A stretch of DNA of 13,348 nt, taken from NCBI GenBank assembly GCA_017481065.1, contig JAFUPT010000099.1, positions 1-13,348 of the forward strand, in the 5' to 3' direction. How positions within the stretch are numbered: position 1 is the stretch's first letter; each line of letters starts with the position of its first letter. The notes under the pieces were generated by a model. The model saw only the letters and a program-made list of their open reading frames with translations, was not told where the DNA came from and searched no databases. The DNA comes from Clostridia bacterium (GTDB lineage Bacteria; Bacillota_A; Clostridia; Christensenellales; Aristaeellaceae). The position numbers were made by a program, and so were the translations under genes. Of the stretch, positions 6,331-13,186 are shown in pieces.

Positions 6331-6936
6331 ATGAAAATCGTAAACAATCCCAACATGAAGACCGCCAAGGATAAGAAGCTGGTCGTCGGCGCAGACTTTG
6401 CCGGCTATCCCCTGAAGGAAGTTGTCTGCGCACACCTGCGCAAAAAGGGCTGGGAGATCGAGGATCTCGGCGTGAAGAATCCCGAGGACAATGGTCCTGA
6501 AAATATGTTTCACCGCGTGGGCCTGCGCGTAGGCTCCAAGATCTCCGAGGGCGAATATGAGCGCGCGCTGATCTTCTGCGGCACCGGCATGGGCATCCAT
6601 GTGGCCGCCAGCAAGTGTCCCCATGTGCATGCAGCGGTTGTAGAATCCGTTCCTGCCGCGCTGCGCTGCATCACCGGCAATGCCTGCAATGTGCTCGCCA
6701 TGGGCGCTTTCTATGTTGCTCCCCAGATGGGCATCGATATCGCCGAAGCCTTCCTCTACAATGATCTCGGCGATGGCTACGAGTGGTGGCCCATGTTCTA
6801 TGAATTCCACAAGCTGGCCGTGGATGAGCTGGAAGCCTTCAACTATGAGGAGTACAAGGCCAACGGCTTCAAGCTGAACTATATCCAGGAAACCGTGGAT
6901 ATGCCCGACCTCACCGGCGAACGCAAGGACCGCTGA
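6331..6936 (+). CDS. RpiB/LacA/LacB-family sugar-phosphate isomerase
   Basis: 201 residues, about 50 longer than typical RpiB because of extensions at both ends. The family fold is clear: VVGADFAGYPLKEVV (18-32), the active-site loop FCGTGMGIHVAASK (82-95) with Cys83, and NVLAMG (120-125). Compared with E. coli RpiB, His9 is replaced by Phe23, and in my hand alignment His98 falls on Gly117. Cys83 (Cys65 equivalent) is kept. Family members interconvert aldose and ketose phosphates; the changed histidines argue against ordinary ribose-5-phosphate isomerase and for another substrate. The C-terminal extension (about 146-201) is rich in aromatic and acidic residues. The start has GGAGG (6316-6320). 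The gene follows an MFS transporter, so carbohydrate catabolism is likely, with the substrate unknown. Compound repeat copy B begins 10 nt after its stop. Confidence 0.85.
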   Translation: MKIVNNPNMKTAKDKKLVVGADFAGYPLKEVVCAHLRKKGWEIEDLGVKNPEDNGPENMFHRVGLRVGSKISEGEYERALIFCGTGMGIHVAASKCPHVHAAVVESVPAALRCITGNACNVLAMGAFYVAPQMGIDIAEAFLYNDLGDGYEWWPMFYEFHKLAVDELEAFNYEEYKANGFKLNYIQETVDMPDLTGERKDR

Positions 6937-6946
6937 GGCTGACAGG

Positions 6947-7142
6947 GGAAGACGCTTGGGAACGCTGTCCCCAATCCCCTGCAAAAAACATTAGAATAGA
7001 ACAATTCAAGCCTGCCCCATTCTTGTCGGGGCAGGCTTGCAATATTTATTCTTGCGATGCAAAGCATCGCATGCAGAGGTTTCCAAAGGGAATCATTCCC
7101 TTTGGTCAGGGGTTTGGGGGCTGAAAGCCCCCAACGTCTTCC
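6947..7142 (+). repeat. Compound hairpin repeat, copy B
   Basis: Inverted ends are GGAAGACG (6947-6954) and CGTCTTCC (7135-7142). Inside are a weak left outer hairpin, core hairpin 1 with an 11-bp stem (7008-7018 with 7028-7038), AATATT, core hairpin 2 (7054-7060 with 7064-7070), CAGAGG, the inner hairpin (7083-7093 with 7095-7105), a G tract and the right outer hairpin (7114-7122 with 7126-7134). It fills the gap between two convergent stop codons, leaving 10 nt and 6 nt, and probably acts as a two-way terminator. The left inner hairpin is missing. Confidence 0.85.
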
Positions 7143-7148
7143 TCCCCC

Positions 7149-8354
7149 CTACCTCTCAATCCCCCGGGCCTCCATGTAAAAGCGCGTTTCGTGGGCGTGG
7201 CCCATGGAGAAGGTTTTGCGCGGGAGCACGCCATACTTCTTGATAAAGGGGAAGAGATCAGACTTGGCGAAGGCGCAGGGCATGAAGCCGACGGCGTCGG
7301 GCCGGTTGGCGAGGCGGCGCAGGGTATCATCGCCATGGATGTAATCGATTTCGGCCTCGGGATGGCGGGCGAGGTAGTCATCGAGGAATGCCTGCAGGGT
7401 CTTGAGCGGATGATCATCGAATTTATAGAAGTGCTCGCCGGACTGGGTAACCACGGTCAGCCGGTTCCCGCCCTCGGGCCCGCCGAGGGTTTCCTCATAC
7501 TCTGCGATCAATTCGGCGGGATTCACGCCGGTAACCACGCGATGGATGGGCTCAAACTGGATCGCCGGGCTGTGCAGGTTTTCAATCTCCACCAGCGCGA
7601 AGCGGGCGGGATGATTTTCCTGTTCGGCAGCGCTGAGGGTGGGCTTGATCTCCAGCCAGTAGGAGCGGGCGGCGGCGAGGGAATGGTTGCCATCGCCCAC
7701 GGCGAGGAACAGCCCGCCGCAATTTTCATACAGCGCATCCAGCGCGGGAGCGACCATTTCTTCCGCCACTTTCCAGCCGCGCAGGCGTCCGCCGCCCTGC
7801 ATAAGCTCGAAATCATACAGGCATTCCAGACTCTCCCGCTTTTCATACAGCGGCTCGATGGCGGTGCAGCCAGGATCATCCAGCAGCATCAGCACATGGG
7901 GCAGCTCCAGCGCCGCACCCCGGCGGATCTTCACCCGCGGCGGCACGCGCTCGATCACCGTGCCCTCGGTGGCGCGGATCATGCTCTGGGAGCCGGCGGT
8001 GAAATCATATTCCTCCAGGTCGAGGCAGGCCATCAGGCCCAGGCGCGCGCCGGTTTCCGTGCTGCGCTCCACGAGGATCATGCCGCCCCCCACCTTCTTT
8101 TCCAGCACGCCGTTTGCCAGGTATTTTTTCATTTCCGCCTGCATGGCCGCCGTGCGGGCCTCGCTTTCGGCGAGGTACACCTCCGGAAGGGTGAGCTTCA
8201 GCGTGGACGGCGCTTCGCCCACAATTTCCTCCACCGCATGCCAGTAATCCGGCTGGCTGGTGTACTGGTCCACCGCCACCACGGCCCATTTTTCCAGTTC
8301 AATATTTCCGGCGGGCAGCAGGATATCCGCGCCGCGCACCACGGGATTTTTCAT
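7149..8354 (-). CDS. DUF1015 domain protein
   Basis: 401 residues covering the whole DUF1015 (COG4198) family. Recognisable motifs are VGDGNHSLAAAR (219-230), corresponding to the DGxHR-like motif of the family, RATEGTVIERVPPR (127-140), and a C-terminal PRKTFSMGHAHETRFYMEAR (379-397). There is no signal or membrane segment, so it is cytosolic. The biochemical role is unknown. The DGNH and ATEG...R motifs recall ParB/SerK-like nucleotide-binding folds, which is only an inference. The start at 8354 is supported by GGAGG upstream and a promoter with perfect -10; the open frame extends to 8513 but only through repeat sequence. Monocistronic, convergent with the isomerase gene and flanked on both sides by compound repeats. 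Confidence 0.88.
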   Translation of the reverse strand: MKNPVVRGADILLPAGNIELEKWAVVAVDQYTSQPDYWHAVEEIVGEAPSTLKLTLPEVYLAESEARTAAMQAEMKKYLANGVLEKKVGGGMILVERSTETGARLGLMACLDLEEYDFTAGSQSMIRATEGTVIERVPPRVKIRRGAALELPHVLMLLDDPGCTAIEPLYEKRESLECLYDFELMQGGGRLRGWKVAEEMVAPALDALYENCGGLFLAVGDGNHSLAAARSYWLEIKPTLSAAEQENHPARFALVEIENLHSPAIQFEPIHRVVTGVNPAELIAEYEETLGGPEGGNRLTVVTQSGEHFYKFDDHPLKTLQAFLDDYLARHPEAEIDYIHGDDTLRRLANRPDAVGFMPCAFAKSDLFPFIKKYGVLPRKTFSMGHAHETRFYMEARGIER

Positions 8355-8381
8355 ATGTATTCCTCCACAGGTTTTTTGAAC

Positions 8382-8410
8382 ATTATACACGCTCGGGGAT
8401 AGAAACGCAA
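8382..8410 (-). promoter_or_regulatory. Promoter of the DUF1015 gene
   Basis: On the minus strand a perfect -10 TATAAT (8382-8387) lies 17 bp from TTGCGT (8405-8410), a half-match -35. Repeat copy C begins immediately upstream of the -35, so the element abuts or has displaced the natural upstream promoter region. Confidence 0.65.
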
Positions 8411-8611
8411 GGGGGCCGCTTAGGGGATGCTGTCCCCTAAGAACCCCTGCCAGGGGGCGAGCCGCCCCCTGGACCCGGCACAAATAGGGCGGGATGCCTA
8501 CATCCTGCCGCAAAAAATATTAAAGGCACGCAATGCGTGCCTTTATACAGGGGATTCCAAAGGGAATCATTCCCTTTGGCCGGGGGTTTGGGGGCTGGCA
8601 GCCCCCCAACG
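8411..8611 (+). repeat. Compound hairpin repeat, copy C (most complete)
   Basis: Six hairpins in a mirrored order: outer left (8419-8427 with 8433-8441), inner left (8450-8458 with 8464-8472), core 1 (8488-8496 with 8501-8509, one G-T pair), the AAAATATT box (8514-8521), core 2 (8521-8531 with 8535-8545), ATACAGGGG, inner right (8557-8567 with 8569-8579) and outer right (8590-8596 with 8600-8606), ending CCAACG. A CCCC tract lies between the left outer and inner hairpins and a GGGGG tract between the right ones. It fills the gap between the oadG-like stop and the DUF1015 promoter. No coding potential is credible here. Confidence 0.88.
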
Positions 8612-8625
8612 TATCTCTCCCAGTC

Positions 8626-8754
8626 TCAGCCCTTCTTGGTGGTGAGCTTGCGGATGATTTCGATCATTCCCCAAACAACCAGCATCAGGACCAGGATGGT
8701 AGCCATGCCCTTGCCCATAATCGGCAGGGATTCAATAAAAGCCTTGAAATTCAT
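8626..8754 (-). CDS. Very short OadG-like (decarboxylase gamma) membrane subunit
   Basis: 42 residues: a short amphipathic start (MNFKAFIESLPIMGKG), one membrane helix (about 17-35, MATILVLMLVVWGMIEII) and a basic tail (RKLTTKKG). The layout is that of the N-terminal membrane part of OadG-type gamma subunits of Na+-pumping decarboxylases, which hold the complex together. Classical gamma subunits are about 80 residues and have a cytosolic tail; this one stops right after the helix. It has AGGAGG at good spacing, overlapping the stop of the oadB-like gene, and starts 12 nt after it, so they are translated as a pair. Identification rests on position and topology; sequence alone is too short to prove it. 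Confidence 0.75.
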   Translation of the reverse strand: MNFKAFIESLPIMGKGMATILVLMLVVWGMIEIIRKLTTKKG

Positions 8755-8766
8755 CGTATATCCTCC

Positions 8767-9855
8767 TTATGCAACCAGGGAGATGATCAGGCCGCCGACG
8801 ATAGCGGAAGCGATCTGGCCGGCAACGTTTGCGCCTGCAGCATGCATCAGCAGGAAGTTCTGCGGGTCTTCCTTCAGGCCCATCTTATGCACCACGCGGG
8901 ATGCCATGGGGAAGGCGGAGATACCGGCAGCGCCGATCATGGGGTTCATCTTGTTCTTGCTGAACAGGTTCAGGAACTTCACGAACAGCACGCCGAAGAT
9001 GGTATCGGCAATGAAGGCCACGAGGCCCAGCGCCAGGATCATCAGGGTCTGGGGCTGCAGGAAGGATTCGCCCTTCATGGAGAAGGCGACGGTGATGCCC
9101 AGGAAGATGGTGATCAGGTTGGCGAGCACATTCTGGGCGGTGTTGGACAGGGAATCCAGCACGCCGCACTCGCGGATCAGGTTACCGAACATCAGGAAGC
9201 CTACCAGGGCAGCAGATGCGGGAGCAACCAGGGCTGCAACCACGGTAACGCAGATGGGGAACAGGATACGCAGGCCCTTGGATACGGAACCGGGGTTGTA
9301 GGGCATGCGGATCAGGCGTTCCTTCTTGGTGGTAACCAGCTTGATGAAGGGGGGCTGTACGATCGGAACCAGGGCCATGTAGCTGTAAGCAGCAACCATG
9401 ATGGCGCCAACATACTTGGTGCCCAGCTGGTTGGCAACTACGATGGAGGTGGGGCCGTCGGCAGCGCCGATGATGCCGATGGAAGCGGCGTCGATCATCT
9501 CAAAGCCCAGCAGGCGGGCCATGGACAGGGTGAAGAAGATACCGAACTGGGCGGCGGCGCCGATCAGCAGCATCTTGGGATTGGAGAGCAGGGGGCCAAA
9601 ATCGATCATTGCACCGATGCCGATGAACAGCAGCAGCGGGAACAGCTCGTTGGCGATACCGGCATTGTACAGGGTTTCAATAACCTCGGTAGCGCCGGAA
9701 TTGGGCAGGTTTACCAGGATAGCGCCGAAGCCCATGGGCAGCAGCAGGGTGGGTTCCATGTCCTTGACGATGGCAAGGTAAATCAGAATTGCGCCGATGA
9801 TCCACATCACGGGCATCTGCCAAGGCATGGAAGTAATGTTGGCCAGAAAATCCAT
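8767..9855 (-). CDS. oadB: Sodium ion-translocating decarboxylase beta subunit (OadB family)
   Basis: 362 residues, mostly hydrophobic with about 9 or more membrane helices. Family signatures are present: GIIGAADGPTSIVVANQLG (127-145), where Asp133 corresponds to the essential Asp203 of Klebsiella OadB, and NPMIGAAGISAFPMASRVV (304-322), carrying the conserved Asn and Ser of the Na+ path. The subunit couples decarboxylation of a carboxybiotin to Na+ export. The substrate (oxaloacetate, methylmalonyl-CoA, glutaconyl-CoA or malonate) is set by the alpha subunit, which is not in this window, so the symbol denotes family only. The start at 9855 has GAGGAGG; the open frame upstream overlaps the promoter. 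Forms a two-gene operon with the gamma-like gene. Confidence 0.9.
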   Translation of the reverse strand: MDFLANITSMPWQMPVMWIIGAILIYLAIVKDMEPTLLLPMGFGAILVNLPNSGATEVIETLYNAGIANELFPLLLFIGIGAMIDFGPLLSNPKMLLIGAAAQFGIFFTLSMARLLGFEMIDAASIGIIGAADGPTSIVVANQLGTKYVGAIMVAAYSYMALVPIVQPPFIKLVTTKKERLIRMPYNPGSVSKGLRILFPICVTVVAALVAPASAALVGFLMFGNLIRECGVLDSLSNTAQNVLANLITIFLGITVAFSMKGESFLQPQTLMILALGLVAFIADTIFGVLFVKFLNLFSKNKMNPMIGAAGISAFPMASRVVHKMGLKEDPQNFLLMHAAGANVAGQIASAIVGGLIISLVA

Positions 9856-9895
9856 AAGTATCCTCCTCTTGCTTATCGCAAAACATACACATCTT

Positions 9896-9924
9896 ACTAT
9901 ACATGATAAAATAAATATTGTCAA
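9896..9924 (-). promoter_or_regulatory. SigA promoter of the oadB-oadG operon
   Basis: On the minus strand a perfect -35 TTGACA (9919-9924) and -10 TATAGT (9896-9901, 5 of 6) are 17 bp apart with an AT-rich spacer. Strong promoter, about 40 nt before the oadB start. Confidence 0.88.
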
Positions 9925-9947
9925 TCTGCGCTTCGGAAAACATGTGT

Positions 9948-9979
9948 AAAACCCTACTTATATAGATAAGTAGGGTTTT
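9948..9979 (-). terminator. Terminator of the phospholipase operon
   Basis: Perfect 14-bp stem AAAACCCTACTTAT (9948-9961) with ATAAGTAGGGTTTT (9966-9979) and a 4-nt loop. On the minus strand it starts 6 nt after the phospholipase C-family stop and ends in TTTT. It is symmetrical and could also stop plus-strand transcription. Confidence 0.9.
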
Positions 9980-9985
9980 CATCCA

Positions 9986-10753
9986 TCATTCATTTTTAGA
10001 AACTTCCGAACCGGCGAAATTGAAATCCGTCCAGCCATCCAGGGGCAAATCATTTTCCACAGCATGGAAAAAGCGCTCCAGCTGCACTGCGGCGATGGGT
10101 ACGCCCGCATCCAGCAGCCCATCCAGCATTTTGATGCCCCGGAGCGTACCCTCGGAGGGCGTGCCGCTGGGAACGATGCCCTTCCACGCGGGGTTCAGGC
10201 GGTCGGCGATATCCGCGATCTTCGTACCGCCGCCGAGGATCAGCATGCGCCGCAGCTTCCAGTACGCCGCCAGGTCCAGCCGGAACTGCCGGGCACTCAC
10301 GCCCTCATACATTCCCGCCGCGATCCGGCAGGCGGATTCGCTCAGGATGATGTGCCGCGGCAGGCGGCAGCCGCCCCGCAGGTAGAGGGCGCGGTCATAG
10401 GCGGTCTCGGTGGGCACATGCTTTGCCTCGCCCCGGGCGTCCATGGCCTTCAAATCGGGATGGCAGAGCCGGTCGAGGGCATAGTGGGTGAAAAAGCCCG
10501 CGGCATAATCCGCGGCCCCGGGCAAATTTTGCTTCAAGGGTTCCCGCAGCTTCTCCAGCGCTTCCCGGCCGGGGCGGCGGTGCATGCCGAAGCCCTGGCT
10601 CCGGCGCTCCGAGCTAAAATCGTTGAAGAGCGGGTCCGGCCCGAAGCTGCCCGCGCGGAACGCGGGAGAGGCAGGATCGATGCGCGGCTTGAGTTCCCCC
10701 GCAGCCGCCCACACCCGCCGTGCGAACAGATAATGCGCCAGTTGATCCGGCAT
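9986..10753 (-). CDS. Zinc-dependent phospholipase C family protein
   Basis: 255 residues. The N-terminus MPDQLAHYLFARRV and then GSFGPDPLF (35-43) are typical of the zinc-dependent phospholipase C Pfam family in Clostridia. Likely metal ligands are His7, Asp40, His58, and the run His90-x3-Asp94-x3-His98 (FFTHYALDRLCHPD), with Glu116 further on. There is no signal peptide, unlike secreted alpha-toxin-type enzymes, so it is probably cytosolic and may act on endogenous lipid or another phosphoester; it should not be read as a toxin. The start at 10753 is chosen for GGAGG just upstream. It lies 79 nt downstream of the phospholipase D-family gene, same strand, and shares its terminator, so co-transcription is likely. 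Confidence 0.82.
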   Translation of the reverse strand: MPDQLAHYLFARRVWAAAGELKPRIDPASPAFRAGSFGPDPLFNDFSSERRSQGFGMHRRPGREALEKLREPLKQNLPGAADYAAGFFTHYALDRLCHPDLKAMDARGEAKHVPTETAYDRALYLRGGCRLPRHIILSESACRIAAGMYEGVSARQFRLDLAAYWKLRRMLILGGGTKIADIADRLNPAWKGIVPSGTPSEGTLRGIKMLDGLLDAGVPIAAVQLERFFHAVENDLPLDGWTDFNFAGSEVSKNE

Positions 10754-10832
10754 GGCTTCCTCCAAATATCGCAGATTTTCGGAAAACCGCAGTCCGCTTC
10801 CCATTCATCAAAATTCCTAGGATTTTCGATGA

Positions 10833-12380
10833 CTACAAAAGCGGCGCGAACAAGCGCAGCAGGCTCTGCACAATCCGCGTCTTCACCTTGCGCTTGCCGC
10901 GGTATTCCTCCGTCACCTCCCGGCAGAGGGGGAAGGTATCCTCAAAATCCCGGCGGATATCTGCAATGGCGGGGCAGCGGTGCAGCAGCACGGCATTTTC
11001 AAAATGCAGGTACAGGCTGCGGTAATCCAAATTGATGGTGCCCACCACGGCGGTGCAATCATCCGCCAGCATCTGCTTGGCGTGCAAAAAACCGGGCGTA
11101 TATTCAAATATGCGCACGCCGCACTTCACCAGCTGGGCATAATAGCTGCGGGTGAGCTGGTACACCAGCTTCTTATCCGGAATTCCCGGGGTGATGATGC
11201 GCACATCCACTCCCCGCTTGGCTGCGAGGGTGAGCTCCTGTATCATTTCCTCATCGAGGATCAGGTAGGGCGTGGTGATCCACACATATTTCCGGGCATT
11301 TTTCAGCAGGTTCGGGTAAACATTTTCGCCCACGCGCTCATCATCCAGCGGCGTATCGGCATAGGGCTGCACATAGCCCTCGGCCTCGGGCAGCTTCGCC
11401 ACGGGCTCGATATAACGGCTGTAATCCGCGTCCTTGATCTTCGCCGCGTTCCACATTTCCAGGAAGATCACCGTAAGGCTGCGCACGGCGTCGCCCCGCA
11501 GCAATATGCCCGTATCCTTCCAGTGGCCATAGGGGGATTTCACATTGAAATATTCATCGGCAAGGTTATAACCGCCGGTGAAGCCCACGCAGCCATCGAT
11601 CACGGTGATTTTGCGGTGGTCGCGGTTGTTCATAAAGGCGCTGATGAAGGGCAGCAGTGGGTTGAACACCTGGCATTGTATGCCCAGCTTCTCCATGCGC
11701 TGCACAAACCTGGGATTGATGAAGGCAAAACTGCCCACACCATCGTAAAACAGGCGCACTTCCACGCCCGCCTTCGCCCGCTCGGCCAGAATTTCCTCGA
11801 TCTCCATAAAGCATTCCGAGAGCTCGATGGCATGGTATTCCATGAAGATGAATTTCTTCGCCTTCTTCAATTCCGCCTTCAGCGCTTCAAAGGCTGCATC
11901 CGTCTGGGCATGGAATTCCACCTGGGTATTCCGGTAGGCGGGATACTGGCACCAATCCTGCAGATAGCGCATCTGCGCCGCCGCGCCGGGATCAAGCGTT
12001 TCCAGCTCCTTCACTGCCTCGCCCCGCTGGGGCAGCAGATCATTCAGCTTCCTGCCCACATTTTCAAAGCGCAGGCGCATGGTTTTCGTGGCCCACGGCT
12101 GGCCCACCAGCAAAAACAGCAGCAGCCCCAGCACGGGAAAGAGCAGGATCAGCACGATCCAGCTCATCTTGGAAGCCGAGCTGCGGTTCTGGCTGTAAAT
12201 CGCCACCACGGCCACCATCGCCAGCAGCTGCACGCCGATCGCAGCAAACTGGAAATACTTGCCCGCCGAGCTCACCGTGTTCACCAGCCATCCCACCTGC
12301 AAGATCAGGGAGAGGGCTACAAAACATGCGCGCCCAACGCTGTTCTTTATGGATTTTTTCTCCTTCATGCGCTCGGTCAT
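10833..12380 (-). CDS. cls: Cardiolipin synthase-type phospholipase D superfamily protein
   Basis: 515 residues. Two or three N-terminal membrane segments (about 18-34, 44-63, 73-92) precede two PLD catalytic halves. HKD motif 1 is His255-Lys257-Asp262 followed by GGYN (269-272); motif 2 is His433-Lys435-Asp440 followed by GTIN (447-450). Both are complete. The layout equals bacterial ClsA/YwnE enzymes that join two phosphatidylglycerols into cardiolipin at the membrane. The start at 12380 is chosen because GGAGGTGA lies 8 nt upstream; the alternative ATG at 12398 overlaps that site and has no Shine-Dalgarno sequence. No convincing promoter was found upstream. It is followed by the phospholipase C-family gene, giving a lipid-related pair. 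Confidence 0.93.
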   Translation of the reverse strand: MTERMKEKKSIKNSVGRACFVALSLILQVGWLVNTVSSAGKYFQFAAIGVQLLAMVAVVAIYSQNRSSASKMSWIVLILLFPVLGLLLFLLVGQPWATKTMRLRFENVGRKLNDLLPQRGEAVKELETLDPGAAAQMRYLQDWCQYPAYRNTQVEFHAQTDAAFEALKAELKKAKKFIFMEYHAIELSECFMEIEEILAERAKAGVEVRLFYDGVGSFAFINPRFVQRMEKLGIQCQVFNPLLPFISAFMNNRDHRKITVIDGCVGFTGGYNLADEYFNVKSPYGHWKDTGILLRGDAVRSLTVIFLEMWNAAKIKDADYSRYIEPVAKLPEAEGYVQPYADTPLDDERVGENVYPNLLKNARKYVWITTPYLILDEEMIQELTLAAKRGVDVRIITPGIPDKKLVYQLTRSYYAQLVKCGVRIFEYTPGFLHAKQMLADDCTAVVGTINLDYRSLYLHFENAVLLHRCPAIADIRRDFEDTFPLCREVTEEYRGKRKVKTRIVQSLLRLFAPLL

Positions 12381-12495
12381 GTGCCGGCTCACCTCCATGG
12401 TATCTCAGGCTCATCATATCGCCGCTGGGTAAACTTAGTATGAATTATCAAGGAAAGTTTGGCTGGATTCCCGGAGAAATATGTATAAAGAAAGC

Positions 12496-12513
12496 GGGCG
12501 GCTGCCGCCGCCC
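12496..12513 (-). terminator. Terminator of the SIS-domain gene
   Basis: GGGCGGC (12496-12502) pairs with GCCGCCC (12507-12513) around 4 nt. On the minus strand it is followed by GCTTTCTTTATAC, a T-rich tail. It lies between the SIS gene stop and the cardiolipin synthase gene, about 85 nt after the stop. Confidence 0.6.
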
Positions 12514-12598
12514 ACCTGGCGCTAAGTCAATATTTTTGCAGGAAGCAGCCGCTGTGCCAAGCAGCTCCAGCGTTGCTCCCGGGTGTATCAGCGCTTGC

Positions 12599-13162
12599 TC
12601 ATACATCAAAAAATGCCGCTTCGATTCTTGCGCAGAATTCGTGGTACTGCCGGATATGCTCCTCCTGCACCCGGTAGGTTTCCGTCTCCCCGGATTCCAC
12701 CAGCACATCGCAGTATTCCTTCAATCTTCCGCCGCCCTTGCCGGTCATGCCGATGCAAAGTGCGCCCTTCATCTTCGCAGCGCGCATCGCGAGGATCACA
12801 TTTCCTGCGTTGCCCGATGTGGTGATTCCCAGCAGCACATCTCCGGGATTGGCATAGGCCATCACCTGCTGGGCATACATCAGCTCGCCGCCGAGATCAT
12901 TCGTAATTGCGGAGATCACCGCGCCCTGCGCCGTTAAATCAATGGCGGGCAGGCCCATCTGCAGCGGCAGACCATCCATCTCGGCACTCCATTCCGCCGG
13001 CAGCGGCCGCTTCTTCAAAAAGCCCTTCACCAGCTCGCCCACGATGTGCGCGCTGTCCGCCGCGCTGCCGCCGTTGCCGCAAACCAGCAGCTTGCCGCCC
13101 CTTTTATAGCTCTCAATCGCAATTTCCACGGCGCGGTCCAGCGCCGGATTGTTTGCATGCAC
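12599..13162 (-). CDS. GmhA-like SIS-domain phosphosugar isomerase (GTG start)
   Basis: 187 residues from a GTG start, about the length of GmhA. The SIS phosphosugar-binding loops are LLVCGNGGSAADSAH (25-39) and GITTSGNAGNVI. Compared with E. coli GmhA, the catalytic Glu65 corresponds to Glu43 (HIVGEL) and His180 to His169 (VQEEHI), so sedoheptulose-7-phosphate isomerase chemistry is plausible. In Gram-positive bacteria this feeds nucleotide-activated heptose for surface glycans; no other heptose genes are in view. The GTG at 13162 has AAAGGAG 8 nt upstream. An in-frame ATG at 13285 would add 41 residues translated from the compound repeat and is very unlikely. The promoter lies inside or upstream of repeat copy D. 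Confidence 0.85.
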   Translation of the reverse strand: MHANNPALDRAVEIAIESYKRGGKLLVCGNGGSAADSAHIVGELVKGFLKKRPLPAEWSAEMDGLPLQMGLPAIDLTAQGAVISAITNDLGGELMYAQQVMAYANPGDVLLGITTSGNAGNVILAMRAAKMKGALCIGMTGKGGGRLKEYCDVLVESGETETYRVQEEHIRQYHEFCARIEAAFFDV

Positions 13163-13186
13163 GGGATACACTCCTTTCTGGGGGCA

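Noticed and set aside
7191..8402. Long plus-strand open frame opposite the DUF1015 gene
   Set aside because: Shadow frame with His/Gln/Gly-rich composition and no recognisable domain; the minus strand carries the family motifs.
8533..9906. 457-codon plus-strand frame opposite oadB
   Set aside because: Gln/Asp/Gly/His-rich antisense translation that begins inside repeat copy C; oadB has all family signatures and its own promoter.
10980..12443. 487-codon plus-strand frame opposite the cardiolipin synthase gene
   Set aside because: His/Gln/Ala-rich antisense shadow; both HKD motifs are on the minus strand.
12381..12480. Promoter for the cardiolipin synthase gene (TTGATA, CATACT and TATGAT were considered)
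   Set aside because: None of these hexamers pairs with a partner at 16-18 bp spacing, and a SigE-like CATACT had no matching -35; left uncalled.
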